Assembly: GCF_019793435.1 (NCBI RefSeq)
Contig: NZ_JAILYH010000001.1
Span: 454,847-518,846, forward strand
Origin: Rhizobium redzepovicii
GTDB lineage: Bacteria > Pseudomonadota > Alphaproteobacteria > Rhizobiales > Rhizobiaceae
DNA length: 64,000 nucleotides
Reading direction: 5' to 3'
Shown here: piece by piece, positions 35,484-44,615 of the stretch
How positions within the stretch are numbered: position 1 is the stretch's first letter
How the letters are laid out: every line of letters starts with the position of its first letter
Translations under genes and position numbers: made by a program
Notes under the pieces: generated by a model
The model's input: the letters and a program-made list of their open reading frames with translations, nothing else
Database searches by the model: none
What the model was told of the DNA's origin: nothing

Positions 35484-35635
35484 CGAAGCGATGCACCTCC
35501 TCCCGCATCCCTTCGAGATGCAGGCGCCCCATCCTCCTCCCAGGGTCGTCTGCGGGAACGGCAGCACTCCTCCTCCCAGCTGTCGTTCGGTTTTTTTCGA
35601 AAGCCTGCCGCACCTCCTCCCGCGGCAGGCTTTTT
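35484..35635 (+). ncRNA. Four-hairpin CCUCCUCCC-loop sRNA array (CcsR / cuckoo family)
   Basis: Four hairpins follow one another, each presenting CCTCCTCCC in the loop: 35484-35515 (loop motif 35496), 35520-35553 (35533), 35556-35588 (35569) and 35601-35632 (35613). The third stem is 10 bp and followed by seven T bases; the fourth is at least 11 bp perfect with a T-rich tail, so both can terminate. The loops are perfect anti-Shine-Dalgarno sequences. Cuckoo RNAs and the Rhodobacter CcsR1-4 sRNAs have the same motif, tandem copies and a DUF1127 gene upstream; they affect C1 and oxidative-stress metabolism. Open frames across this stretch are not genes. Confidence 0.88.
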
Positions 35636-35772
35636 CGTTTTTGGTCAATAGCGCCGAAAACCGCGGCTCGCCATCCGTTATCGGGCGATGGTGGCTCTTT
35701 CCTGTTTATCCCTGATTTTGCTGGTGATTTCCGAGATCGCCGCCGGTTGTGGCTGCGTGCTGCAGAAACATA
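35636..35772. other. Rest of the DUF1127-kduI gap
   Basis: Between the sRNA array and the kduI promoter no gene or repeat was recognised. Of the 605-base gap, 35295-35483 holds the DUF1127 terminator and nothing else that I see. Confidence 0.4.
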
Positions 35773-35802
35773 TTGACTCCGAATTTGTCGTACAACTATG
35801 TA
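35773..35802 (+). promoter_or_regulatory. Probable kduI promoter with an internal palindromic operator
   Basis: TTGACT (35773-35778) and TATGTA (35797-35802) are 18 bases apart. The spacer contains TTGTCGTACAA (35785-35795), a palindrome of 4-base arms. GntR/FadR regulators bind sites of this size, and a GntR gene ends the kdu group, so it may be the operator. Confidence 0.4.
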
Positions 35803-35899
35803 ACCATTCGGTTCACTTCCGAGCGAAACGGATCGCCGAACGGATCCGGCTTCGCTGGAGCACGACGCTTGACGACAACGCAACTGAAGGAATTTTGAC

Positions 35900-36736
35900 A
35901 TGCAGATCGACGTGAGGCACGCCTCCCATCCCGAGGCCGTGCGCAATTACGACACCGAGACGCTGCGGCGTCACTTTCTGGTGGAAACCGTCTTTGCGGG
36001 CGGCGAGATCCGGCTGACTTATTCCCATTACGACCGCATGGTCATCGGCGGCGCCACACCGCTGGCGGATGGATTGCCGCTGACGGCGCCGACGGCGATC
36101 GGCCAGGAAACCTTTCTCGCCGAGCGTGAACTCGGCGCGCTGAACATCGGCGGCGCCGGCCGCATCATCGTCGACGGCACGAGCTACGATCTTGCCAAAT
36201 ATGATTGCCTCTATGCCGGCAAGGGCGCCAAGGACGTGCGGTTCGAGAGCGTGGATGCCGCCAATCCGGCCAAGTTCTATCTGGTCTCGACGCCGGCTCA
36301 TCAGACACATCCGACGGTATTGCTCACCCGCGAAAAGGCCCGCCACCTGACACCCGGCGACGCCGCGACGGCCAACAAGCGGTCGATCTACCAGTTCATC
36401 CATCCCGAGGTTTGCCAGTCCTGCCAGCTCACCCTCGGCTTCACCATGATCGAAGCCGGAAGCGTCTGGAACACCATGCCGGCCCATACGCATGACCGCC
36501 GCATGGAAGCCTATCTCTATTTCGATCTGGAAGCCGAGCAGCGCGTTTTCCATTTCATGGGCGAGCCGCAGCAGACCCGGCATATGCTGGTCGCCAACGA
36601 GCAGGCGGTCATCTCGCCGCCCTGGTCGATCCATTCCGGCGCCGGCACCAAGAATTACAGCTTCATCTGGGCAATGGCAGGCGACAATAAGAGCTTCACC
36701 GACATGGATCACATCGCCATTGCGGATCTGAGGTGA
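35900..36736 (+). CDS. kduI: 5-dehydro-4-deoxy-D-glucuronate isomerase
   Basis: The 278-residue cupin-fold enzyme has family blocks YSHYDRMVIGGATPLADGLPL, FLAERELGALNIGGAGRI and the metal-binding NTMPAHTHDRRMEAYLYFDL. It converts 4-deoxy-5-keto-uronate from pectin or other uronate polymers to 3-deoxy-D-glycero-2,5-hexodiulosonate. It overlaps kduD. Confidence 0.95.
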   Translation: MQIDVRHASHPEAVRNYDTETLRRHFLVETVFAGGEIRLTYSHYDRMVIGGATPLADGLPLTAPTAIGQETFLAERELGALNIGGAGRIIVDGTSYDLAKYDCLYAGKGAKDVRFESVDAANPAKFYLVSTPAHQTHPTVLLTREKARHLTPGDAATANKRSIYQFIHPEVCQSCQLTLGFTMIEAGSVWNTMPAHTHDRRMEAYLYFDLEAEQRVFHFMGEPQQTRHMLVANEQAVISPPWSIHSGAGTKNYSFIWAMAGDNKSFTDMDHIAIADLR

Positions 36737-37497
36737 GCGCCGTGGCAAATCCCTTCGACCTCACAGGCAGGACTGCCGTCGTCACCGGCGCCAATACCGG
36801 CATCGGCCAGGCCATCGCGGCAGCGTTTGCCGAGGCCGGCGCCTCGATCGTCGCGGTCGGGCGATCCTCGATGGAGGAAACCGAGGCGCTGGTGAAGCAG
36901 GCGGGAAGCCGCTTTCATGTCGTCAAGGCCGATCTCGGCACCATCGAACCGGTCAAGGGTATCGTCGCCGAGGCCATCCAGACCTTCGGCGGCCTCGACA
37001 TCCTCGTCAACAATGCCGGGATCATCCGACGCGCCGATGCGCTCGACTTCACCGAGGAAGACTGGGACGCGGTAATCGACGTCAACCTGAAGACGGCCTT
37101 CTTCCTATCGCAGGCGGCCGGCCTCCACATGGTCGAGAAGGGCAGGGGCAAGATCATCAATATCGCCTCGCTGCTCTCCTTCCAGGGCGGCATCCGCATC
37201 CCGTCCTATACCGCCTCGAAAAGCGGCCTTGCCGGCCTGACCAAGCTGCTTGCCTGCGAATGGGCCGGCAAGGGCGTCAACGTCAACGCCATCGCGCCCG
37301 GTTATTTCGTCACCAACAACACCACGGCGCTACGCGAGGATGCCGACCGCAACGCCGCGATTCTTTCGCGCATTCCGGCCGGGCGCTGGGGAACGCCTGC
37401 CGAACTTGGAGGGGCCGCCGTGTTCCTGGCATCCTCGGCCTCCGATTATGTGCATGGAACGGTGCTGCCCGTCGATGGCGGCTGGCTGGCGCGGTGA
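36733..37497 (+). CDS. kduD: 2-dehydro-3-deoxy-D-gluconate 5-dehydrogenase
   Basis: The 254-residue SDR has AVVTGANTGIGQAIAAAFAE, LDILVNNAGIIRRADAL, the serine in INIASLLSFQGG and YTASKSGLAGLT. Its position after kduI gives the identity KduD, which reduces the KduI product to 2-keto-3-deoxygluconate. It starts with GTG at 36733, overlapping the kduI TGA; a second GTG at 36742 is possible. Confidence 0.92.
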   Translation: MSAVANPFDLTGRTAVVTGANTGIGQAIAAAFAEAGASIVAVGRSSMEETEALVKQAGSRFHVVKADLGTIEPVKGIVAEAIQTFGGLDILVNNAGIIRRADALDFTEEDWDAVIDVNLKTAFFLSQAAGLHMVEKGRGKIINIASLLSFQGGIRIPSYTASKSGLAGLTKLLACEWAGKGVNVNAIAPGYFVTNNTTALREDADRNAAILSRIPAGRWGTPAELGGAAVFLASSASDYVHGTVLPVDGGWLAR

Positions 37498-37535
37498 TCT
37501 GTCCCAGAACGATGACTGCATAATTCAAAGTACTA

Positions 37536-37567
37536 AGCGCCGCGCGCCTGAAGAGACGCGCGGCGCT
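37536..37567 (+). terminator. Hairpin after kduD
   Basis: AGCGCCGCGCG and CGCGCGGCGCT form a perfect 11-bp stem around CCTGAAGAGA, 38 bases after kduD. There is no T-run, so termination may be partial. Confidence 0.55.
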
Positions 37568-37675
37568 GTCGCATAGAGCTGCCGTTATCGAGGTCGTTTT
37601 GCCTTTCCTGCCGGCATGCGTTAGCAAAAGGACATGAGGCCAGCGCAGCCGCATCGAGGGCAGGATTCGACACAA

Positions 37676-38422
37676 ATGACGGACAGGGACAACGCGGTCT
37701 TCAACACCATTCGCCAGCCGTCGAACCTGCGCAGCGGCCTTGCCGATACGTTGATGGCGCAGATCGAGTCCGGCGATCTGAAGCCCGGCCAGCGCCTGCC
37801 GACCGAACAGGCGATCATGCGGACGACCGGCGTGAGCCGGACGATCGTCCGCGAGGCGCTCGCTACGCTGCGCGCCAAGGGCCTGATCACCACGCGGCAG
37901 GGGCTTGGAGCTTTCGTTTCGAACGATCCCAATCCGCGATCCTTCTCGATCATTCCCAACGACCTGCAGTCGATCGACGAGATATTGCGGGTGCTGGAAC
38001 TGCGCATGGGGGTCGAATACGAAGCCGCCGGTCTTGCCGCGCTGCGGCGCACGCCCGAGGATCTCGACCGCATGCAGGATCGGCTCGATGCGCTCGACAA
38101 GGCGCTGGAGGAGGGCGGATACGGCGCGCAGGAGGATTACGCCTTCCACCGGTCGATCCTGGTCGCGACGCAGAACTCCTATTACGGCCGCCTCTTCGAT
38201 ACATTCGGCGACCTCATGGTGCCGCGGCAATGGGCGCGCCTGGACAAGATGAAGGCGGCCGAGCGCAAGCGCCATGCGGCCCGCATGCGCCGGGAGCACC
38301 ATGCGATATTCGCGGCGATCCGCGACGGCGAGGAAGCCGCCGCCCGCCGCGCTATTCGAACTCACCTGTCGAAGAGCGCCGCCCGCTTCGAAGAACTGCG
38401 CGACGCCAGCACTTCCTCTTGA
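37676..38422 (+). CDS. GntR-family (FadR subfamily) regulator
   Basis: The 248-residue protein has an N-terminal winged HTH (SGLADTLMAQIESGDLKPGQ RLPTEQAIMRTTGVSRTIVREAL) and an all-helical FCD effector domain (about 95-235; LELRMGVEYEAAGLAA, EDYAFHRSILVATQNSYY). Such regulators near kdu genes respond to hexuronate or KDG intermediates and usually repress. The start MTDRDNAVFN at 37676 was preferred over 37634 because the additional 14 residues look non-coding. Confidence 0.88.
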   Translation: MTDRDNAVFNTIRQPSNLRSGLADTLMAQIESGDLKPGQRLPTEQAIMRTTGVSRTIVREALATLRAKGLITTRQGLGAFVSNDPNPRSFSIIPNDLQSIDEILRVLELRMGVEYEAAGLAALRRTPEDLDRMQDRLDALDKALEEGGYGAQEDYAFHRSILVATQNSYYGRLFDTFGDLMVPRQWARLDKMKAAERKRHAARMRREHHAIFAAIRDGEEAAARRAIRTHLSKSAARFEELRDASTSS

Positions 38423-38426
38423 AGTA

Positions 38427-41400
38427 TTAGACCTTTGGATTCGCCTTCATCAGCCGCCGCCAGCCTGCGTGATCCGTCCGCAGCTCGACGGAAGCGTGAG
38501 CCTCGGGCAGCAACGGTTTGCGTCTGCGCCGGCCGAAGCGTCGTTTGAAGCCGAGGATATTTTCGACGAAGCTCCTGGCATAGAGCCCGGGCCCGCTCGA
38601 ATAGATGCGCCAGCCGCCGTCGACCGCGACCTTTCCGGCCTTGACCCGCGCCCATTGCGCCGCCGCCTCATAGCGGTCATGGAAGGCCGCGTCGCTGCTG
38701 CTGAAATAGGTATTGCGCTGGCGCAACGACGCCTGCGGCAGGGCCGTGGTGACCGCGATAGGGTTGACGACGGAAATCGCCTTCCAGAGTTCATCCGCCT
38801 CGCCGTCCAAAGCAAGCGTCTCGCAATAGCGCAGATGCGCATGCACATACATCAGCCCGATCTCGCGGCCGAAGAAGGACGAGGATTCCGCCCGGCGAAA
38901 CAGCGTCTCAGGACCGCCGGCATAGGTCGCCGGCTTCTCCATCAGCCGCACGCCGTCTGGGAAGAGCAGATGCTCTTCGATCAGCTTCATATGATCGCGT
39001 CGCTGATCCGGCGAAAACAGCCCGCCGAGCATCGCCTGCGTCATCGCAATCAGCGAGTAGGAGAGACCGGTGCGCCGGTCGCTCGGGTGCAGCAGCAATT
39101 CGACCCCATCATGGGCGGGATCGAAAATGCCGTAACCGGCAACGATACCGTCTCGCACGAGATGGCGGTTGAAATCCCGCCGCATCGCCGTTGCGATTTT
39201 CCTCAGCGATTTTGCCTTGTTATTTCTGGCCTTTTTCCCATGGCCGAGTCGGCGCAGGATCGCGGAATAACGGACGATCTGTTCGTAAAGCAGGGCGACG
39301 GTCCAGCTGCTGACCATCCAGTCGCGCAGATGCGGATCGGCCGGCTGCAGGGAATCGTTCCAGTCCCCCTCGCCATAACGGATCAGATGCGTTCCCGGGA
39401 TGAACTGGCCGCGGACGGTATCGAGCAGCTTGTCGACATGGATCGCGATGCTGTCGGCCTTCGGCGCCTTCTGCATGGTCTTTTCGTCGCGCCAGGAGAC
39501 CTTCTCGCCAAGAATGGCGAGATCGCCGGTCGCTTCGATATAGTCGCAGAGCGCCTTCAACGGCCAGACGATCACGTCGCCATGGCTGTCGCCCGCCCGG
39601 ATATTGGCATAGGGCTCCAGCATGAACCATTGCGGCCAGTCGCCCTTCTCAAGGTACTGCTCGCTGAAGACCGTTTTCACCACCTCCTTGGCTTCGCGGT
39701 CATGCTCATAGGCGAGCAGGAATTCGATCGGCCCCTGACAGGCGTCGCGTGTGCCCCAGGCGGCACCGGTATATTGCTCGAGGCCGTGCGGAACGCTCAG
39801 ATGCACGATGGCGTCATGCGCGAGCCAGGGCAGCAGCGTCGTCTGCGCGGCCAGGTCCGGCGAAGGGCTATCGATCGTCAAACCACGAACGGCGTTCCGC
39901 CAGAATTTCGAGGCCGGCGCGAGCATGGCTGCATCGGTGACGCCAGCCTCATAACGCTGCGCCAGCCGCTCGGCTTCTTCAGCATTCGTCATCGAGCCGA
40001 CCACGGCGAACGAGAAGGCCTGGGTCGGCCGGGAGCACAGAGCGACGAAGGCGCCGTGGCGTGCAATGCCATCGGTATAGAGCAGTTCGTCGCCGCCGAT
40101 CTCCTCGATGGCATCTGGCGTCGAACTCACCAGCCAATAGCCAGCATCGGGATAACGCTCGCCCCAGAGCCAGGCCGGATCCGGCCGGAAGGCGATGCGT
40201 TTGCGTGCGGCATCGACCGCGATCTGCCCGCCCGCGTCATATTCGCGCTCGCCGAGGACGACATGACCGAACACCAGGAAGCGGCACGGCTTGCCCTCAA
40301 CGGAGACGGTCCATTGCATGGCCGCATCCTCGCCGGAGGCGACCGCCGCAACGGTGATCGTGCGTTCCGAACATTGGTAGATCCAGCGGCAGTCGTTGAG
40401 CCCCATTTCGAATGCGGACGGCACCGCAAGCAACTGCCAACCCGCCCCGATATCCGCCATGATGCGCAGCCCGCTGGCGCGCGTGAGGTTATAGGGGTCG
40501 CGGGAGACAGAAAAGAGCTTGTGGAACGAGGTATTGCCGATCGTCAGCTGCGCGGCGAAAATGCCCTGCATCCAGCAGGTGGCGGCAAGGGTGGAATCGT
40601 CGAGCAGCATATTCTCACCGCTTCGGACGATCGCGCCGTGACGGCGGGCCACCAAAAGCTCTTTCTCGCGCAGCACGACGTGGCGGTTAAGGACGCCGTC
40701 CCGCGTGAAGAACGACAGCAGCTTTCCGCCGGCGCGCTCTTCCAGGCTCCGCTCTGGATAGAGCCGGCCGATCGCCTTTTTGTCGAGCGCTTCGACCTCC
40801 AACAGCGACGCGTCCTGCAACAGGCTGCGGACCGGCGTCACCTCTTCGAGACCGGCGGCAACTCTTTCCGCAGCTGCAAGCCCGTCGAGCCGCGCAAGAT
40901 CGGCATCGCTCGACGCCTCGGGATGATCGGCGGCAAACACCGCAAAGAACGTCGCACCAGCACCGCTTGCGGAAATGGCGAGCGGTTTCGATTGAATGGC
41001 CGGGCAGGCCGTTTCCTGCTGCCGCCGTTCGCTCGGCAGGCTGGCGCCGAAGGGGCCGACCAGCCGATCGCCGAGGCGGTCTTTCGCCTGCACCAGCTGG
41101 ATTGCATCCGTGGCATAGGCCGCCGTCCCGTCGAGGCAGCCCTGGGCGAGCCAGGGACTGCGGGCGCCACCCTGTTTGAGATTTTGCCGGTTCATCACCA
41201 CGGGCCCGAATGCCGGATGATCGGCGATATGATGATCGACATATTGCGAGGCATAGGCTTCGCTGTTCATCAGGAAGCCGCGATCACCAAGGCCGACATC
41301 CTGGATCAGCACCAGATCCGCCGGCAGGGTTTTCTTTTCCGGATGCCGGAGGGAGGTGCGCCAGAACCATGCCGTTTCGGAGGGATGGAGTTCGAGCCGG

Positions 41401-41729
41401 ACGTCATAACCGATATCGCCTGTCTTGCCGTTCCAAGAGAAGCTCGTCGCATCGTATCCGAAGCTGCCATTGGCACGCGGGCCGACAATCTCGACGACAT
41501 CAGGCCGAGCGCCGCCGATGCGCAGATAAAGGCGGCCGATGCCGCCGATGAGCGGCGAACCCTGGATCTGATTGATCTGCACCGAGCCCTTGTCGTCGGC
41601 ATATTCGATGGCAAACAGCGTGCCGTTCGGCAGCGCCGATATCGACAGGCCGGAGCCGTTGCTGATCGTGAACAGGCCGAGATCTTCGCGTCGGGGCATT
41701 TGAAAGCTGCGGTCAAGGTTCGGGGCCAT
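38427..41729 (-). CDS. GH94-like glycoside phosphorylase (cellobiose-phosphorylase superfamily), 1100 residues
   Basis: The 1100-residue protein has an N-terminal beta-sandwich region (GLFTISNGSGLSISALPNGT) and a central (alpha/alpha)6 catalytic part with TGAAWGTRDACQGPIEFLLA, the general-acid motif YGEGDWNDS and QRNTYFSSSDAAFHDRY. The GDWND aspartate is that of GH94 phosphorylases. Its length suits 1,2-beta-oligoglucan phosphorylase rather than cellobiose phosphorylase (about 820 residues). Rhizobia make cyclic beta-1,2-glucan, so that substrate is attractive but unproven. No signal peptide is seen. It is convergent with the GntR gene, ending 4 bases away. Confidence 0.75.
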   Translation of the reverse strand: MAPNLDRSFQMPRREDLGLFTISNGSGLSISALPNGTLFAIEYADDKGSVQINQIQGSPLIGGIGRLYLRIGGARPDVVEIVGPRANGSFGYDATSFSWNGKTGDIGYDVRLELHPSETAWFWRTSLRHPEKKTLPADLVLIQDVGLGDRGFLMNSEAYASQYVDHHIADHPAFGPVVMNRQNLKQGGARSPWLAQGCLDGTAAYATDAIQLVQAKDRLGDRLVGPFGASLPSERRQQETACPAIQSKPLAISASGAGATFFAVFAADHPEASSDADLARLDGLAAAERVAAGLEEVTPVRSLLQDASLLEVEALDKKAIGRLYPERSLEERAGGKLLSFFTRDGVLNRHVVLREKELLVARRHGAIVRSGENMLLDDSTLAATCWMQGIFAAQLTIGNTSFHKLFSVSRDPYNLTRASGLRIMADIGAGWQLLAVPSAFEMGLNDCRWIYQCSERTITVAAVASGEDAAMQWTVSVEGKPCRFLVFGHVVLGEREYDAGGQIAVDAARKRIAFRPDPAWLWGERYPDAGYWLVSSTPDAIEEIGGDELLYTDGIARHGAFVALCSRPTQAFSFAVVGSMTNAEEAERLAQRYEAGVTDAAMLAPASKFWRNAVRGLTIDSPSPDLAAQTTLLPWLAHDAIVHLSVPHGLEQYTGAAWGTRDACQGPIEFLLAYEHDREAKEVVKTVFSEQYLEKGDWPQWFMLEPYANIRAGDSHGDVIVWPLKALCDYIEATGDLAILGEKVSWRDEKTMQKAPKADSIAIHVDKLLDTVRGQFIPGTHLIRYGEGDWNDSLQPADPHLRDWMVSSWTVALLYEQIVRYSAILRRLGHGKKARNNKAKSLRKIATAMRRDFNRHLVRDGIVAGYGIFDPAHDGVELLLHPSDRRTGLSYSLIAMTQAMLGGLFSPDQRRDHMKLIEEHLLFPDGVRLMEKPATYAGGPETLFRRAESSSFFGREIGLMYVHAHLRYCETLALDGEADELWKAISVVNPIAVTTALPQASLRQRNTYFSSSDAAFHDRYEAAAQWARVKAGKVAVDGGWRIYSSGPGLYARSFVENILGFKRRFGRRRRKPLLPEAHASVELRTDHAGWRRLMKANPKV

Positions 41730-41830
41730 TGAGATCTCGTCGATTGATCAGAGGGGAATCGAAGGATGACGCAAAAAGATTGAGAGAAATCTTACCGGCG
41801 GCCGACCGATCGGCAACATATCGCCATGTG

Positions 41831-43393
41831 TCACGTTGACGCCGGCCGCCTGGCGAAGGGCACGCAGAGCAGGGCGCAGCCGGTGAGGATGGCGACGACC
41901 ATCCAGGCTTCGTTGATCGCCTGGACGCTGGCCGCGGTCTGGACCAGCGGATCGAGCAGCGCCGCGGTATCCGCATCGAATTCCCCATTGTGGCCCGATA
42001 TGGCCTGAAGAGGTGCGCCGATGAATGTGGCGGCATCGATGTCGCCGGCCCGCAGACGCGCCCAGAGGCCCTGGCCCAGCGGTTCGGAGCGCGTGTAGAT
42101 GATAGTGTCGATCAGCGCGATGCCGATGGCGCCGCCGAGATTGCGCATCAGATTGAAAGGCCCGCTCGCATCGGGAATGCGATCGGCCGGCAGCGTGCCG
42201 AGTGCCAGCCGCGTCGGCGGCAGCAGGCAGAACATGATGGCGACGCCGCGCACGATCTGCGGCCAGAACATCGCATCGTAATCCGAACGCGGATCCTGAA
42301 AGGCGCTCATGCCGACGCCGATCGCAAACAGCGCGAAACCGGCGGCCGACAGCAGCCGTGCATCCATGCGCTTCTCCAGCGCGACCGCGATCGGCGCCGT
42401 CACCAGCTGGGCGATGCCGGTGACCAGCATCGTCATGCCGATTTCCAGCGCGTCGTGGCCTCTGACGAAAGCGAGAAACACCGGCATCAGATAGACCGAG
42501 CCGAACAGGCCGATGCCGAGCACGAAGCTTAAGGTCGAGCCGACGAGAAAATTGCGATCGGCGAAATTGCCCAGATCGACAATCGGCCAGCGCCGGCTGA
42601 GCGTGCGAGCGATGAACACACCGCCCGAGACAAGACAGATCGCCAGCAGGCTCAGCACATAGGCCGAGGTCCAGCCGCTGGTCGGCGCCTCTTTCAGGCT
42701 GAGTTCCAGCGTCGTCAGCGCGGTCGCCATCAGGAGAAGCGACAGACCGTCGAGATGCCTGAGTTCGGACGGGTCGGCCGGCTGCCGCGGCAGGAAGAAT
42801 GCCGCCAGGATTGCCGAGGCAATGCCCGGAAGGATGTTGATCAGGAACAGCCAATGCCAGGAATAGGTCTCGGTCAGCCACCCGCCGACGATCGGCCCGA
42901 CCGTTGGCGCCAGCACCGCCAGCACGCCGGCAATCGTCGTCGCCAGCGCCTGCCGCTCGTTCGGGAACAGGATGAAAACGGCCGAAAACACCGAGGGGAT
43001 CAGGGTTCCGCCGGAAAAACCCTGCAGCACCCGCCAGGCGACCAGCTCGCCGAAGCTGCCGCTGGCCGCGCAGCCGGCGGAAGCCGTCACGAACAGGCCG
43101 ATGGCGGTAACGAACAGCCACCGCATGGTCAGAAGCCGCGTCAGCAGGCCGGTGAGCGGGATCGCCACCACCTCGGCAATCAGATAGGCCGTCTGTATCC
43201 AACTCATCTGATCCGGATCGATACCCAGCGCCGACTGGATGGTCGGCAGCGACGTCGCCACCACCTGAACGTCGAGGATCGCCATGAACATGCCGATGCA
43301 CATGGCGAGGAAGCCGAGCCAGACGATGGCGGGCCTTGCATCGGGATGGGCAGGCTCAACTCGTTCCATGCGATGGTCCCGCGCGCGCGGCAA
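41831..43393 (-). CDS. DHA2-family MFS drug exporter
   Basis: The 520-residue protein has 14 predicted transmembrane segments. Family marks are AILDVQVVATSLPTIQSALG, DQMSWIQTAYLIAEVVAIPL, GLLTRLLTMRWLFVTAIGLF, and VGPIVGGWLTETYSWHWLFL IN. It exports hydrophobic compounds by proton antiport, like EmrB. No adaptor (EmrA) gene is adjacent. A second long frame on the same strand (41748-43301) is an artefact of high GC. Confidence 0.88.
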   Translation of the reverse strand: MPRARDHRMERVEPAHPDARPAIVWLGFLAMCIGMFMAILDVQVVATSLPTIQSALGIDPDQMSWIQTAYLIAEVVAIPLTGLLTRLLTMRWLFVTAIGLFVTASAGCAASGSFGELVAWRVLQGFSGGTLIPSVFSAVFILFPNERQALATTIAGVLAVLAPTVGPIVGGWLTETYSWHWLFLINILPGIASAILAAFFLPRQPADPSELRHLDGLSLLLMATALTTLELSLKEAPTSGWTSAYVLSLLAICLVSGGVFIARTLSRRWPIVDLGNFADRNFLVGSTLSFVLGIGLFGSVYLMPVFLAFVRGHDALEIGMTMLVTGIAQLVTAPIAVALEKRMDARLLSAAGFALFAIGVGMSAFQDPRSDYDAMFWPQIVRGVAIMFCLLPPTRLALGTLPADRIPDASGPFNLMRNLGGAIGIALIDTIIYTRSEPLGQGLWARLRAGDIDAATFIGAPLQAISGHNGEFDADTAALLDPLVQTAASVQAINEAWMVVAILTGCALLCVPFARRPAST

Positions 43394-43439
43394 TTCTGCC
43401 GCGGTTGAGAAGATCGATCATGTTTGCTGTGGAGACGAT

Positions 43440-43559
43440 CGACATGTCAACCGGCATGTCGGGGCAAGAGGGGTCCCAAATGCGATCGAGCCTGACCGGG
43501 AAGGCCAGGCTCGATCGTTGATCGGCGGGGGTGAGCCGGGCGTTTTATGCGCCGGGCTC
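43440..43559 (-). terminator. Three tandem inverted repeats downstream of the flagellin gene
   Basis: Three perfect palindromic hairpins follow the flagellin stop: 43533-43559 (GAGCCGGGCG/CGCCGGGCTC), 43483-43517 (CGATCGAGCCTG/CAGGCTCGATCG) and 43440-43461 (CGACATG/CATGTCG). The first is closest to the gene. There is no U-tract, but strong stems here would protect and end a highly expressed mRNA. Confidence 0.6.
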
Positions 43560-43580
43560 CCTTTGCGTCTTTGATTGCGA

Positions 43581-44489
43581 CTAGCCGCGGAAGAGCGACA
43601 GGATGTTCTGCGACGAGGAATTGGCAATCGACAGCGACTGGATCGCCAGCTGCTGTTGCGTCTGCAGGGCGGACAGCTTGCTCGATTCCTCCTCCATATC
43701 GGCATCGACCAGCCGGCCGACGCCCGAGTCGATCGAATCCGACAGCGCTCCGACGAAGTCTTCCTGCAGATCGATGCGTGTCGAGATCGAACCCAGTTGT
43801 GCACCGGCCGATGTCATCGCCGACAGCGCCGATTCGATGGTCGACAGCGCTGACTGGATCTGACCGGTGGTAAAGTTGGTAATGTCGAGCGAGTAGACGG
43901 AATCGCCGTTTGCATCGGCCGTTCCGAGGATACCCGTCGAGGTTTCGATCGAACCGCTGCTCATGCCGAACAGCACATTGCCGGCGGAGCTGGTATCCAG
44001 AACGTAATCCGTCATCTTGACGGAAACGGCGCCGGAGCCGTCGCGAACGAAGGAGGATACGACGTTCTTCGTGCCGTCGGCACCGGCGACCCAGTTCTCG
44101 CCCGAGAACGACGCCGACTGGGCAATGCTCATCAGCTGCTCTTGCAACTGGCTGATTTCTTCCTGGACCTTTGATTTGTCGACACCGTCTTCGGTCGCTG
44201 CCACCAGCTTGGCTTTGATCTCGTCGACGACGTCGATCGCGCTGTCCATTGCCGTGTAAGCCGTATCGACCTTTGCCGCACCGAGGCCGAGCGCATCGGA
44301 GACAGCAGACAGCGCCTTGTTGTCAGAGCGCATCGTGGTGGCGATCGACCAGTAGGCGGCATTGTCGGATGCAGTATCGACCCGATAGCCCGTGGAGACG
44401 CTGTTCTGTGTCGTTTCGAGATTGGAATTGATGCTGCGCAGCGTCTGAAGGGCAGCCATCGCGGAGTTGTTGGTATTGATGCTCGTCAT
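43581..44489 (-). CDS. Flagellin (orphan)
   Basis: The 302-residue protein has conserved flagellin ends: the N-terminal D0/D1 segment (MTSINTNNSAMAALQTLRSI, STGYRVDTASDNAAYWSIAT) and the C-terminal D1/D0 segment (ISTRIDLQEDFVGALSDSID, QQLAIQSLSIANSSSQNILSL). The variable middle is short. No other flagellar gene is near, so it is one of the dispersed rhizobial flagellins. ATG 44489 is the start (MTSIN); the upstream frame extension is not coding. Confidence 0.93.
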   Translation of the reverse strand: MTSINTNNSAMAALQTLRSINSNLETTQNSVSTGYRVDTASDNAAYWSIATTMRSDNKALSAVSDALGLGAAKVDTAYTAMDSAIDVVDEIKAKLVAATEDGVDKSKVQEEISQLQEQLMSIAQSASFSGENWVAGADGTKNVVSSFVRDGSGAVSVKMTDYVLDTSSAGNVLFGMSSGSIETSTGILGTADANGDSVYSLDITNFTTGQIQSALSTIESALSAMTSAGAQLGSISTRIDLQEDFVGALSDSIDSGVGRLVDADMEEESSKLSALQTQQQLAIQSLSIANSSSQNILSLFRG

Positions 44490-44615
44490 CGGAAATTCGC
44501 CTGTTTCGGTGGTTGCATATGGTGAAACCCGGGGAAACATCCCGGCCGTGGCGAGCAGCCTCATGCTTATCGACCTGGAGTTTCCGATCAATTCGCCATC
44601 GTTGGATTAATTATC

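Noticed and set aside
35446..35946. 166-residue minus-strand frame and a 115-residue plus-strand frame over the sRNA array
   Set aside because: The region is explained by four RNA hairpins; the frames have no family features.
41748..43301. 517-residue second frame on the same strand as the DHA2 exporter
   Set aside because: Overlaps the recognised MFS protein for nearly its full length and shows no membrane pattern or family motif.
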